This document shows, piece by piece, positions 55,361-64,000 of a DNA stretch of 64,000 bases. The notes below the pieces were generated by a model. That model made no database searches. It was not told the DNA's origin and was given only the letters and a program-made list of their open reading frames with translations. Position numbers and translations under genes: made by a program. How positions within the stretch are numbered: position 1 is the stretch's first letter; the number at the start of each line of letters is the position of its first letter. The stretch comes from Salinisphaera sp. T31B1 (GTDB lineage Bacteria > Pseudomonadota > Gammaproteobacteria > Nevskiales > Salinisphaeraceae). The stretch covers positions 248,001-312,000 of the forward strand of contig NZ_APNH01000002.1 in assembly GCF_040361275.1 (NCBI RefSeq), written 5' to 3'.

Positions 55361-56476
55361 ATGCGTATTCTCGTCCACGCCCCCATGCACTACGAGTACA
55401 GCACCGAGCTGGCCAGCGCGCTGGCCGCCCGCTCGGACGTGTCAGCGGTGTTGCTCGTGGTCTGCGCCGATTTCCCCTACGAGCAACAATGCGACTGCGC
55501 TATCGAGCGTCTGTACCCGGACCAGTCGCGCGTGCCGGGCAAGATGGCGAAGCTGCGCGCCCATTTCGGCGCGCTTGCACGCCTGATCGCCCTGCTGCGT
55601 CGATGGCGACCCGATATCCTGCACATCCAGGCGCTTCGCCACACCGATATCGACTGGCCGCTGCTGCTCGCCGCACGCCTGCTGTCGGTACCGATCGTCT
55701 GGACCGCGCACAACGCGCTGCCGCACGAGCGGCGCGCCCATCATCGCCTGCTCTACCGCACCATCTACGGCGGATCAGACCGGTTGATCGTGCATACCCG
55801 GCATACACAGGCCGAACTCGAGCGCTTTGGCGTGCCGGGCGAACGCATGGCACGCGTGCCGCACGGCAATCTGCGTCGCATGGTCGGCCGGCAGTGGCCG
55901 AAAGCGCAGGCCCGATGTGATCTCGGGCTCGAGACGGGTGACCAGACACTGGTACTGCTGTTTTTCGGCCGTGTCCGGCCCTACAAAGGCCTCGACCTGC
56001 TGCTGGCGGCCATGGCGCGGCTCGAGCAGCGCGACATCGTGCTGCTGGTCGCCGGCGAGGACCTGTTCGACGAATGGAGCACGGTCGTGGCACCGGCCAA
56101 CGTGCGCATGGATCTTCGACGGATCGACAACGACAGCGCAGACCGCTACTTCAGTGCCGCCGATCTGGTGGTTCTGCCCTATCGGCGCATCGATCAGAGC
56201 GGCGTGCTGATGCTGGCCATGTCGCACGGCGTACCCGTCATGGCGACCGCGGTGGGCGGACTGGCGGAGGTGATCGAACACGGTCGCACCGGCTTTCTGC
56301 TGCCGCCCGAGGACATCGAAGCACTGACTTCGGCAATCGGCCGGATCGACGACGATCGGGATGGCCTGGCTCGGGTGCGACAAGCGACCCGGGATGCGGT
56401 CGATAACGAATACGGATGGGCGACGATCGCCGCTCAGACAATGGCGGTGTACGGCGCGGTGGCACGAAAACGCTGA
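55361..56476 (+). CDS. Glycosyltransferase family 4
   Basis: 371 residues with the GT-B fold. The N-terminal half binds acceptor (HAPMHYEYSTELASALA, HIQALRHTDIDWP); the C-terminal half has LVLLFFGRVRPYKGLDLLLAAMARL and the EX7E-type donor site around DLVVLPYRRIDQSGVLMLAMSHGVPVMATAVGGLAEVIEHGRTGFLLPPE. It is a cytoplasmic enzyme that adds a sugar to the lipid-linked repeat unit. It starts 3 bases after the toroid gene. The sugar cannot be assigned. Confidence 0.92.
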   Translation: MRILVHAPMHYEYSTELASALAARSDVSAVLLVVCADFPYEQQCDCAIERLYPDQSRVPGKMAKLRAHFGALARLIALLRRWRPDILHIQALRHTDIDWPLLLAARLLSVPIVWTAHNALPHERRAHHRLLYRTIYGGSDRLIVHTRHTQAELERFGVPGERMARVPHGNLRRMVGRQWPKAQARCDLGLETGDQTLVLLFFGRVRPYKGLDLLLAAMARLEQRDIVLLVAGEDLFDEWSTVVAPANVRMDLRRIDNDSADRYFSAADLVVLPYRRIDQSGVLMLAMSHGVPVMATAVGGLAEVIEHGRTGFLLPPEDIEALTSAIGRIDDDRDGLARVRQATRDAVDNEYGWATIAAQTMAVYGAVARKR

Positions 56477-56578
56477 GCGTTGGCGCACGCTTGGCTCAAC
56501 GTCATAATTTCTGCGGGGCGGCGGTCCGGAGTCACGATTGCGAAGGCCGTCGATGAGACACGGGGGGAGATATATCGC

Positions 56579-58453
56579 ATGTGCGGTTTCACAGGATGGG
56601 TCTCGACCGGCGCTACCGGCGCGCGGCGCGCCGAGTTATGCGCGATGCAGGCCACCCTCGCGCATCGGGGGCCGGACCAGTCGGGCGAGCATCTGTTCGA
56701 GACCGCCGACGGTGGCGAGGTCGCGCTCGCTCATTGCCGCCTATCGATCATCGACCTGGACGGCGGTCGCCAGCCGATGTTCGATGCCGATTACGTCCTG
56801 GTCTACAACGGCGAAATCTACAACTACCAGGCGTTGCGCAAAGAACTGGTGGCCGGCGGATGCCGCTTCGACGATGCCTCGGATACCGCAGTCGTGCTTC
56901 AAGCCTACAAGCAGTGGGGCATCGATTGCCTGTCGCGGTTTCGCGGCATGTTCGCCTTCGCGCTCTGGGATGCAGCCGCCGGCCGGATGATCTTTGCCCG
57001 CGATCCGTTCGGAAAAAAGCCGCTGTTCTTCCACCGACAGGGTTCGCGCCTGGTGTTCGGCTCCGAAATCAAGGCCGTGCTGGCATTTCCGGGCGTGCGG
57101 CGATGCGCCGACCCGACGGTCCTAAGCGACTATTTCCTCTATCGCTATGTGCCACAGCCGCACACCTTGTTCGACGGCATCGAGAAACTGCCGGCCGGCA
57201 GCTATGCAATCTGGGAACGCGGCGAGCTCACCACGCATCGCTACTTCACCCCGCCGGACGCGCAGCCGCGCGCCACGGCCCCAGCAGATCGCCGAATGCC
57301 GGTCGACGGCTTTCTCGACCGGCTGACCGATGCGGTCGCCATACGCATGATAAGCGACGTGCCCTACGGCGCATTCCTGTCGGGCGGACTGGATTCGTCC
57401 GCGATCGTGGCGCTGATGGCGCGCCAGTCCACCCAGCCGATTCGCACGTTCTCGGTCGGCTTCGCCGAGGCTGACTACAGCGAGCTCGACCATGCCCGCA
57501 CCGTGGCCGAACACATTGGCGCAGATCATCATGAACTGCGGCTGTCGCCTGACGATCTCATGGACCACCTGCCCGCGCTCACGCGTTTCCGCGATGCGCC
57601 TGTGGCCGAAACCGCCGATATTCCGATCTACCTGCTGTCGCTGGAAGCCGGGCGCCACGTCAAGATGGTGCTCACCGGCGAAGGCAGCGACGAACTGCTT
57701 GCCGGGTATCCCAAGCATGCCTTCGAGCGTTATGCGCCGGCCTACGGCGCGCTACCGGATCCGGTACGTCACAAACTGATCGAACCGACGATCGCATCGC
57801 TGCCCTACCGTTACCGGCGTATCAAGACCGTCGCGGCCACGCTGGGGCTGGCCGACCCCGACGAACGGCTGCCGCGCTGGTTCGGCGCGCTGGCCCGCGC
57901 CGAGCGCGAGCGCCTGCTCGCGCCGCAATCGGTCGACCGTGCCCCGGTTGACGCGCGCTGGGCGCGCGTTGCCGGTAACAGTGCGCTGCGCCATGCGCTG
58001 TACTTCGACCAGGCCAGCTGGCTGCCCGACAACCTGCTCGAGCGCGGCGATCGCATGACCATGGCGGCCTCGATCGAGGCGCGCATGCCGTTTCTCGACG
58101 AAGAACTGGCCGCGTACGTATCGGGCCTGCCGGATCGATGGCGACTGCGTCGGCATACCGGCAAGTACCTGCTACGCGAGGCTATGCGCCGATTGCTACC
58201 GGCCGCGATCATCGACCGACCCAAAGTCGGCTTTCGCGTACCGGTCAATGAATGGTTCCGCGGGCCGATGCAGGATTATCTACGCGAGCATTTGATCGCA
58301 GACGCCACCCGTACCCGTGACTACTACCGGCCGGGCGCGGTCGCGCGGGTGCTCGACGAACACGCGGCCGGCCGTCAAAACCACGAAAAGCTCATCTGGA
58401 CGATGCTCAACCTCGAACTCTGGCATCGCCACTGTCTGGAAATGCGCCCATGA
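56579..58453 (+). CDS. asnB: Asparagine synthase-like amidotransferase of the exopolysaccharide operon
   Basis: 624 residues from ATG 56579, preceded by GGGGGAG; this start places Cys2 of MCGFTGWV as glutaminase nucleophile. The N-terminal class II glutaminase domain (about 1-200) and the C-terminal ATP-pyrophosphatase synthetase domain with FLSGGLDSSAIVAL are both complete. Asparagine synthetases in exopolysaccharide operons are thought to amidate sugar acids (for example a uronic acid carboxyl) or to supply asparagine. That matches GT genes on both sides and an overlap with the next gene. The true acceptor is unknown. Confidence 0.87.
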   Translation: MCGFTGWVSTGATGARRAELCAMQATLAHRGPDQSGEHLFETADGGEVALAHCRLSIIDLDGGRQPMFDADYVLVYNGEIYNYQALRKELVAGGCRFDDASDTAVVLQAYKQWGIDCLSRFRGMFAFALWDAAAGRMIFARDPFGKKPLFFHRQGSRLVFGSEIKAVLAFPGVRRCADPTVLSDYFLYRYVPQPHTLFDGIEKLPAGSYAIWERGELTTHRYFTPPDAQPRATAPADRRMPVDGFLDRLTDAVAIRMISDVPYGAFLSGGLDSSAIVALMARQSTQPIRTFSVGFAEADYSELDHARTVAEHIGADHHELRLSPDDLMDHLPALTRFRDAPVAETADIPIYLLSLEAGRHVKMVLTGEGSDELLAGYPKHAFERYAPAYGALPDPVRHKLIEPTIASLPYRYRRIKTVAATLGLADPDERLPRWFGALARAERERLLAPQSVDRAPVDARWARVAGNSALRHALYFDQASWLPDNLLERGDRMTMAASIEARMPFLDEELAAYVSGLPDRWRLRRHTGKYLLREAMRRLLPAAIIDRPKVGFRVPVNEWFRGPMQDYLREHLIADATRTRDYYRPGAVARVLDEHAAGRQNHEKLIWTMLNLELWHRHCLEMRP

Positions 58454-59637
58454 GTCACACCACCGGCGTGCTGATCATCGTCGAGAATCTGCCGCTGCCG
58501 TTTGACCGGCGTGTCTGGCAGGAAGCCTGTGCCCTGCGCGACGCCGGCTATCGCGTCTCGATCGTGTGCCCACGCGCGCCGGGCTACGACGAGCCACGCG
58601 TGGACATCGACGAGATCGCAATCTATCGTCATCCGCTGCCCGTGGAGGCCGATTCGGCGGCCGGCTACGCGCTGGAATACGGCGCCGCGCTGTTCTGGCA
58701 GCTCGTACTGTCGCTGCGGATTGCCTGCACGCGCGGCTTTCGGGTCATCCACGCCTGCAACCCGCCGGATACCATCTTCATCGTCGCGGCTTTCTGGCGA
58801 TTGATGGGCAAGCGGTTCCTGTTCGACCATCACGACCTCTGCCCCGAGCTCTACGAGGCTAAATTCGGTCGGCGCGATCGTTTCTATCGACTGATGCGCA
58901 CGCTCGAGCGCTGGACGTTCCGTATGGCGCGGGTGTCGCTGGCCACCAACGACTCCTTTCGGCGTATCGCGATCGAACGCGGCGGCATGGCACCGGAAGA
59001 CGTGTTCGTGGTGCGTAGCGGCCCGAATCTCGATCGTATCCGGGCCATGCCCGCCGATAAAGCACTGCGCCGCGGCCGTCGGCACCTCGTGGGCTATGTC
59101 GGGGTGATGGGACGCCAGGAGGGTCTGGACACCCTGCTCGAAATCATCGCCGACATCGTGCACCGGCGTGGGCGCGACGACATCCAGTTCTGCCTCGTCG
59201 GGTTCGGCACCGAACTCGAGACACTGCGCCGGCAGGCAATCGATCTCGATATCGCAGCGCATGTGGATTTTCCCGGCCGGCTGGAGGGCGAGGCGCTGAT
59301 GACGGTGCTCAGCACTGCCGACGTATGCGTCAGTCCCGACCCGCTCAATGCCATGAACGACCACTCGACCATGAACAAGATCATGGAGTACATGGCCCTG
59401 GGCAAGCCGAGCGTGCAATTCGATCTTACCGAAGGCCGATTTTCGGCCCGAGAGGCGTCCCTGTATGCGCGACCGGGCGATACCGCCGACTTCGCCGACA
59501 AGCTCTTGCAACTCATCGACGACCCCGACCTGCGGCACGCCATGGGGGCCTACGGCCAACAGCGCGTGCGCGACACGCTCGCCTGGCGCTTTGAGGTGCC
59601 CAAGCTGCTGGCGGCCTACGAACGGGTGCTCGAATGA
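58450..59637 (+). CDS. Glycosyltransferase family 4
   Basis: 395 residues, GT-B fold, no membrane segments predicted apart from a hydrophobic helix near 80-95. N-terminal IVENLPLPFDRRVWQEACALRDAGYRVSIVCP is a common opening in GT4 proteins of polysaccharide operons. The donor site includes GYVGVMGRQEGLDTLLE and DVCVSPDPLNAMNDHSTMNKIMEYMALGKPSVQFDL. It overlaps the amidotransferase gene by ATGA and the GT2 gene by ATGA, so the three are strictly coupled. Confidence 0.92.
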   Translation: MSHTTGVLIIVENLPLPFDRRVWQEACALRDAGYRVSIVCPRAPGYDEPRVDIDEIAIYRHPLPVEADSAAGYALEYGAALFWQLVLSLRIACTRGFRVIHACNPPDTIFIVAAFWRLMGKRFLFDHHDLCPELYEAKFGRRDRFYRLMRTLERWTFRMARVSLATNDSFRRIAIERGGMAPEDVFVVRSGPNLDRIRAMPADKALRRGRRHLVGYVGVMGRQEGLDTLLEIIADIVHRRGRDDIQFCLVGFGTELETLRRQAIDLDIAAHVDFPGRLEGEALMTVLSTADVCVSPDPLNAMNDHSTMNKIMEYMALGKPSVQFDLTEGRFSAREASLYARPGDTADFADKLLQLIDDPDLRHAMGAYGQQRVRDTLAWRFEVPKLLAAYERVLE

Positions 59638-60572
59638 CGACAACCCCACCACCGAACATCGAGCCACCCCGGACCGAGGCGAGCCATTCGTTGCAGACAG
59701 CCCCCATTCTGGTGATCTCGCCGGTGCGCGACGAGGCGCGCTATCTGGAAGCCACCATCAAATCCATGTGTGGGCAGACCATACGCCCGGCAGAATGGGT
59801 GCTCGTCGACGATGGTTCCACCGATGGCACCGGCGAGATCATCGATCGCCATGCCGCTCGCGAGCCCTTCATGCGCCGCGTCGCCAAGCCCGACCGCGGC
59901 TTCCGGCAGGTCGGCAGCGGCGTGATCGAGGCGTTCCGGTATGGCCTGTCGCAGGCGCGGCGCACGGACTATCGCTATATCGTCAAGCTCGACGGCGATA
60001 TCACCTTCGGCCCGCGTTATATCGAGCGCATGCTCGCGGCATTCGAGGCCGATCCGGCACTGGCTGCCGTATCGGGGCGCGTGTTCCGGCCTGAAGGCGA
60101 ACGCCGCGTCGAGGAACGCCTTGCCCCGGACATGGTGACCGGGCAGTTCAAGTTCTACCGGCGCCGTGCCTTCGAGGCGATCGGCGGCTTCGAGCAGACA
60201 CTGCAGTGGGACGGTATCGATATCCATCGCTGTCGCATGAACGGCTGGCGTACCGCCAATATCGACGATCCAGACGCCGTGATCATGCATCACCGGCTGA
60301 TGGGCTCCTCCCAGCGCAGTATCGTCGACGGCCGGTTGCGCTGGGGGCGTGGCATCCACTACATCGGCTATCACCCGTTGTATGCGCTGGCATCGGGCGT
60401 ATTCCGCATGCGTGAAAAGCCCTATGTCATCGGAGGTCTGCTGATCGTGGCCGGCTACGGTTGGTCGGCGTTGCGCCGTCGCCCCCGTTATCCCGACACG
60501 GCATTCCGGCACAGCCTCAGGCGCTGGCAGCTGGCACGGCTCGGCGCGATGCTGCGCCGGGGCAACCGATGA
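59634..60572 (+). CDS. Glycosyltransferase family 2
   Basis: 312 residues, GT-A fold. SPVRDEARYLEATIKSM and VLVDDGSTDGT form the nucleotide-binding part; KLDGDI is the DXD-type metal site; GTQWDGIDIHR-like sequence (LQWDGIDIHRCR) lies at the acceptor side. A hydrophobic segment near 270-285 may bind the membrane. It adds a sugar from a nucleotide donor to the repeat unit. It overlaps both neighbours by four bases. Confidence 0.9.
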   Translation: MTTTPPPNIEPPRTEASHSLQTAPILVISPVRDEARYLEATIKSMCGQTIRPAEWVLVDDGSTDGTGEIIDRHAAREPFMRRVAKPDRGFRQVGSGVIEAFRYGLSQARRTDYRYIVKLDGDITFGPRYIERMLAAFEADPALAAVSGRVFRPEGERRVEERLAPDMVTGQFKFYRRRAFEAIGGFEQTLQWDGIDIHRCRMNGWRTANIDDPDAVIMHHRLMGSSQRSIVDGRLRWGRGIHYIGYHPLYALASGVFRMREKPYVIGGLLIVAGYGWSALRRRPRYPDTAFRHSLRRWQLARLGAMLRRGNR

Positions 60573-61966
60573 TTGCGCCCGGCCGCAACGGCAGCATATT
60601 CGCACCGGTACTTCACGGTGCGGTATTCGCTTCGGTCGGGGTGGGCAATCTGTACCTGCTTGCGCGTTTGTTCGGTCAGGTCTTCGATGACAGCTATCAA
60701 CTGCTGGCCTTCGCCGTTTTCGTGGTGCTGTTCACCTTTTTCGGGCGCTACAGCATGGTATGGCAGTGGAAGGTCGGGCGCAGCGGCTCGATCGGCACTC
60801 GAGTGCTGGTAAGCTGGCTGGTGCTGGCCGCAAGCCTCGTGTTCATCGGCTTTCTCACGCGCCAGACGCAGGATCTTCAGCGGCGCGTGATCCTCCTCTG
60901 GTTGGTCAGCACGCCGCTGTGGTTCATGGTGGCCCATCTGGGTGTACGGCGCCTGTTCCTGACCTTTTTCCCGAGCAGTCTCCGTTCGCGGTCCACGTTG
61001 ATCGTGTTTCTCAATCCGGCTTCGCATCGCTTGGCGCAGATGTTTGCGAACCTGGACACGCCACAGTTCCGCCTGGTCGGTTTCATAGAGGACCGCAACG
61101 GCGAACGCGCCATGCCGCCGCCGTCAGGCATGGAAATCGTCAGCGATACACAGAATCTGGCGAACTACGTCAATCAGCATCGTATCGAGGTCGTGTTCGT
61201 GGTGCTCCCGCTGGAGGGCGCCAGTCGAGCGATGCGGGTCGTCGAGCAGCTGGGCAATACCACTGCCTCGGTGTATTACGTGCCCGACTCCAATCTGTTT
61301 CAACTGGACTACATGCGCTTTTCGGAGGTCGGCGGTATTCCGGTCTTCACACTCACCGAAACCCCGTTCTTCGGCGCAGACGGGCTGCTCAAACGCCTGA
61401 TGGATATCGCATTTTCATCTGCGATCCTGATCACGATCGCGCCTTTTTGCCTGCTGGTCGCTCTAGCGGTGCGAATCAAGATGGGTTCGCCGATCATATT
61501 CACGCAGAAGCGTTACGGTCTCGACGGCCGCGAGATCAACGTTCACAAGTTCCGGACCATGACCGTGGCCGAGGACGGCGATGTCGTTGTGCAGGCCAGC
61601 CGCGATGACAAGCGCATTACCCCACTGGGCGCATTTCTTCGGCGCACCTCGATCGACGAGTGGCCGCAATTCTGGAACGTGCTCAAGGGGGATATGAGCC
61701 TGGTCGGCCCTCGACCGCACGCGGTGGCCCATAATGAGCAGTATCGCAGCCTAGTCGACCGTTACATGGTGCGGCACAAGGTCAAGCCCGGCCTGACTGG
61801 CCTCGCCCAGGTCAACGGCCTGCGCGGCGAGACCCGCGAGCTCGATGCCATGAAACGACGCGTCGAGCATGACCTCAAGTATATTCGCGACTGGTCGCCG
61901 GGCCTGGATCTGTCGATTCTCCTGCGCACGGCCTGGATCGTCTTCCGTGATCGATCCGCGTACTAA
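60569..61966 (+). CDS. epsB: Undecaprenyl-phosphate sugar phosphotransferase (WcaJ/EpsB type)
   Basis: 465 residues from ATG 60569 (MIAPGRNGS). Four N-terminal transmembrane helices, a CoA-binding-like middle domain (LIVFLNPASHRLAQMF...), a fifth membrane helix (KRLMDIAFSSAILITIAPFCLL) and the C-terminal bacterial sugar transferase domain with FTQKRYGLDGREINVHKFRTM and WPQFWNVLKGDMSLVGPRP. It begins repeat-unit synthesis by placing a sugar-1-phosphate, usually glucose or galactose, on undecaprenyl phosphate. It overlaps the GT2 gene by ATGA. That the initiating enzyme is late in the operon is common for this group. Confidence 0.94.
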   Translation: MIAPGRNGSIFAPVLHGAVFASVGVGNLYLLARLFGQVFDDSYQLLAFAVFVVLFTFFGRYSMVWQWKVGRSGSIGTRVLVSWLVLAASLVFIGFLTRQTQDLQRRVILLWLVSTPLWFMVAHLGVRRLFLTFFPSSLRSRSTLIVFLNPASHRLAQMFANLDTPQFRLVGFIEDRNGERAMPPPSGMEIVSDTQNLANYVNQHRIEVVFVVLPLEGASRAMRVVEQLGNTTASVYYVPDSNLFQLDYMRFSEVGGIPVFTLTETPFFGADGLLKRLMDIAFSSAILITIAPFCLLVALAVRIKMGSPIIFTQKRYGLDGREINVHKFRTMTVAEDGDVVVQASRDDKRITPLGAFLRRTSIDEWPQFWNVLKGDMSLVGPRPHAVAHNEQYRSLVDRYMVRHKVKPGLTGLAQVNGLRGETRELDAMKRRVEHDLKYIRDWSPGLDLSILLRTAWIVFRDRSAY

Positions 61967-63128
61967 GCCGGGCCGGTACTGGCTGGCCGCCGGTCTGCTG
62001 GCCGCCTCCCAGACGACTCTGGCCGGCGCGCTCGAAGTGCGGCCATACGTGGAATACGGCACCACCTACAACAACAATCTGCTGACGGTGCCCAATGCTC
62101 GCGCGCGCAGCGAAACCATCCGCAAGGCGTCGATCGGCACATTGGTCGACTGGCCGGTTTCGCGTCAGCGCCTGATTGCGTCCGGGCAAGTCAGCCGGTT
62201 TCGCTACCGTCGCTACGATCAGCTCGATCACAGCGAATACGAAGGCCGTGCGACCTGGGAGTTCCAGTTCGGCCATGCCGTATACGGCGCGCTGGGCTAC
62301 CGTCGCGAGCGTTATCTGGACGACTTCGATAATCGCCAGCGCGCGATCACGGACTTCATCGACGTCTCCGAGCCCACGCTCGAAACCTATGTCCAGGTCC
62401 ATCCCGACTACCGCATCCGAACGCTGGTCAGCCACCTGAGACTCGATCACAGCCTGGCGGAACAATCGCGCTTCGACCGCGAACAGACCCAGGCTCGCGT
62501 CGAACTGCAATATCAGGGCGTACCGGACTCGGTTTTCGGATTCGGCGGCGAAACCATCGACGGCCGCTTTCCCGGGCGCGTATCCACCGATCCGCTGTCA
62601 CCGACGTTTACCCAGAACAGCGTTTTTGCAACCTTCGACTGGGAATACAGCGGCATATCACGCATCCAAGGCCAGCTCGGTTATACCGAGCGCGACGCGG
62701 GCACGCGCGATGACCGCGACTTCGGCGGCATGACTGGCCGGCTGGCCTATATCCGCACCCTCTCGGCCAAGACGCATGTGACCCTCGAGCTGTCGCGCTT
62801 CATCTACTCGGTGGACGACGTCGACGCGAATTTCGTACGGGATACGGGCGGCCGGCTCGTGCTCGACTGGGACTACAGCCCGAAGCTGGCACTCAACGCA
62901 AGCCTTGGCCGTCGCGAACAGGTCTACCAGACACTGGGCGCCGATCTCGCACGTAGCGATACCGTGGACGAACTGGCCGCAGAGATGATCTATCGTCCGC
63001 TGCGCCAGTTTTCAGTCACCGCCACCGCAGCCTATACCCAGCGGGATTCGAACGTGGCCAGCGAAAACTACGACGCGGTGTCCGGCGGGCTGTCGTTCCG
63101 CTGGTCGCCGAATCCGGAGAACCGATGA
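61947..63128 (+). CDS. epsL: Outer-membrane beta-barrel protein of EpsL type
   Basis: 393 residues if read from GTG 61947, which overlaps the 3' end of epsB by 20 bases and gives a signal peptide (YWLAAGLLAASQTTLAGA). The mature protein alternates polar and aromatic residues in short strands (LEVRPYVEYGTTYNNNLL ... FSVTATAAYTQRDSN), with the last residues forming a barrel-type end. This is like the EpsL family from EPS operons associated with exosortase systems, a predicted outer-membrane barrel of unknown role. No exosortase gene is in this window. Confidence 0.8.
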   Translation: MIDPRTKPGRYWLAAGLLAASQTTLAGALEVRPYVEYGTTYNNNLLTVPNARARSETIRKASIGTLVDWPVSRQRLIASGQVSRFRYRRYDQLDHSEYEGRATWEFQFGHAVYGALGYRRERYLDDFDNRQRAITDFIDVSEPTLETYVQVHPDYRIRTLVSHLRLDHSLAEQSRFDREQTQARVELQYQGVPDSVFGFGGETIDGRFPGRVSTDPLSPTFTQNSVFATFDWEYSGISRIQGQLGYTERDAGTRDDRDFGGMTGRLAYIRTLSAKTHVTLELSRFIYSVDDVDANFVRDTGGRLVLDWDYSPKLALNASLGRREQVYQTLGADLARSDTVDELAAEMIYRPLRQFSVTATAAYTQRDSNVASENYDAVSGGLSFRWSPNPENR

Positions 63129-63189
63129 ACCATCGGCGATACGCCAGCATGCAGGACTGTCATGGTCTGCACCGTCCATCCGCCGAGCG

Positions 63190-64000
63190 ATGCCGCTGAT
63201 GGGAACACGTGTCGATCCCATGCTCGGCTGGATCTCGCTGTCGTCGCTGGACGCCGTCGGTCGTATCGGGCTCAAGGTGCTGGCCACGGTCCTGTTCGCG
63301 CGCTGGCTCACGCCCGACATCTTCGGTCAGTCTTCGCTGACGATCGTGCTGGTCGCGCTGCTCGCGATCATCGTCACCGCGCCTTTCGAGGAGGCGCTGA
63401 CCCAGCGCAAGGTCGTGGACAGTCGTCATTTCCGTACGGCGCTGACCGTCGTCACGGCGCTGAGCGTGGTCATCTGCGGCGTTGTCTTTACGGTCGGGCT
63501 CATCGTCGACCATGTGGCGGGGGAACAGTATCCGGTGGCAGCGACGGTTGCGTGGTTCAGCGTCATCCTGTTCGCCCAGGGCCCCATCTCGATCTACACC
63601 GCCCTGGCCCGGCGTCAGCGCGCATTCAAACGCATCGCGATGAGCAATCTCTCGGGTGACACGATCGGTACCGCCGTCGGTCTTGCCCTGGCCTGGTCTG
63701 GCGTCGGCGTGTGGAGCCTGCTCGCGGTGCGGTTCGTATCCGCCTTCGTGGTTCTGAGCGCACTGATGGCGGGCAGTCCGGTTAGGTTCGGGTTCGGTCT
63801 GTCGCGCGACCGCTTGCGCGATCTGTCGTCGTTTGCCGGCTGGCTGTTCGCGGTACGCTGTACCGATCGCATCTCCGATGCGTTGTTCCAGGGGCTGGTC
63901 GCCAGCTTCTTCGGACTCAACGGCGCCGGCTATCTGAACATGGCGTTGCGTATCATCGAGCCCATGCGTGGGGTCACCGGCTCCATGGGGCACAACATCG
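63190..64000 (+). CDS. Polysaccharide flippase Wzx-like (partial, continues beyond window)
   Basis: At least 270 residues, open at the right edge. About six to eight transmembrane helices of the MATE/MOP superfamily are visible: LKVLATVLFARWLTPDIFGQSSL, LTVVTALSVVICGVVFTVGL, LFAVRCTDRISDALFQGLVASFFGL. The last of these, with a strongly conserved Arg/Asp, is typical of Polysacc_synt_3 flippases. It would move the lipid-linked repeat unit across the inner membrane. The start ATG 63190 has only a weak ribosome site; an upstream non-ATG start is possible. Confidence 0.88.
   Translation, partial: MPLMGTRVDPMLGWISLSSLDAVGRIGLKVLATVLFARWLTPDIFGQSSLTIVLVALLAIIVTAPFEEALTQRKVVDSRHFRTALTVVTALSVVICGVVFTVGLIVDHVAGEQYPVAATVAWFSVILFAQGPISIYTALARRQRAFKRIAMSNLSGDTIGTAVGLALAWSGVGVWSLLAVRFVSAFVVLSALMAGSPVRFGFGLSRDRLRDLSSFAGWLFAVRCTDRISDALFQGLVASFFGLNGAGYLNMALRIIEPMRGVTGSMGHNI

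Noticed and set aside
47550-64000. Complete exosortase/PEP-CTERM exopolysaccharide cluster
   Set aside because: EpsE/F/G/L-like genes are here, but I see no exosortase and no PEP-CTERM protein in the window.

Overview
The window is high-GC, densely packed proteobacterial DNA, most likely from a gammaproteobacterium of the Salinisphaera kind or a relative. That placement is inferred from gene content only: red-type RuBisCO with CbbX, a GGDEF/EAL protein, lipid A-type modification genes and AcvB/VirJ. There are no phage genes, insertion sequences or CRISPR arrays. One tRNA is present, tRNA-Leu(UAG).

Layout. (1) 1-4.9 kb: an envelope-modification locus with the tail of a probable GT-C membrane glycosyltransferase, an OmpR-type regulator and its kinase, an EptA-like membrane domain that has lost its catalytic half, and a PAP2 phosphatase. 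(2) 5.4-10.8 kb: metabolic and signalling genes (glyoxalase I, hotdog thioesterase, acetolactate synthase-like enzyme, GAF-PAS-GGDEF-EAL protein), then tRNA-Leu. (3) 11.5-19.8 kb: a periplasmic PQQ methanol dehydrogenase cluster of the lanthanide (XoxF) type with its cytochrome XoxG, XoxJ, a SoxYZ-like carrier, a metallo-beta-lactamase-fold hydrolase and small secreted accessory proteins. (4) 20.1-26.7 kb: an orphan response regulator and a PaoABC-type molybdenum aldehyde oxidoreductase with the cofactor genes mocA and xdhC. (5) 26.9-35.1 kb: a Calvin cycle regulon, with cbbLSX and tkt-fba-prk on the minus strand and a divergent cbbR. (6) 35.4-42.5 kb: a heavy-metal efflux set (czcI-like, czcC, czcB, czcA, CDF exporter) in which czcC carries an in-frame amber stop. 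(7) 43.2-47.1 kb: a GntR regulator, an AcvB/VirJ lipoprotein and small genes. (8) 47.5-64 kb: an exopolysaccharide operon resembling the EpsE/F/G/L-EpsB type, running off the right edge inside a Wzx-like flippase.

How they fit together. Regions 3-5 form a possible route from C1 or short alcohols (XoxF) through aldehydes (Pao) towards CO2 and its fixation by the Calvin cycle; no formaldehyde or formate oxidation genes are seen here, so the route is incomplete within the window. The strongest regulatory signal is a near-identical 26-bp AT-rich element, 22 of 26 positions shared, lying 86 bp before cbbL and 93 bp before tkt. Each copy contains TAA-N7-TAA, matching the CbbR consensus, and joins the two operons into one regulon. 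Region 8 is unusual in having a translationally coupled pair of proteins (BNR_4 repeat protein and a large alpha/alpha-toroid-like protein) that look like polysaccharide-active enzymes without an assigned reaction.
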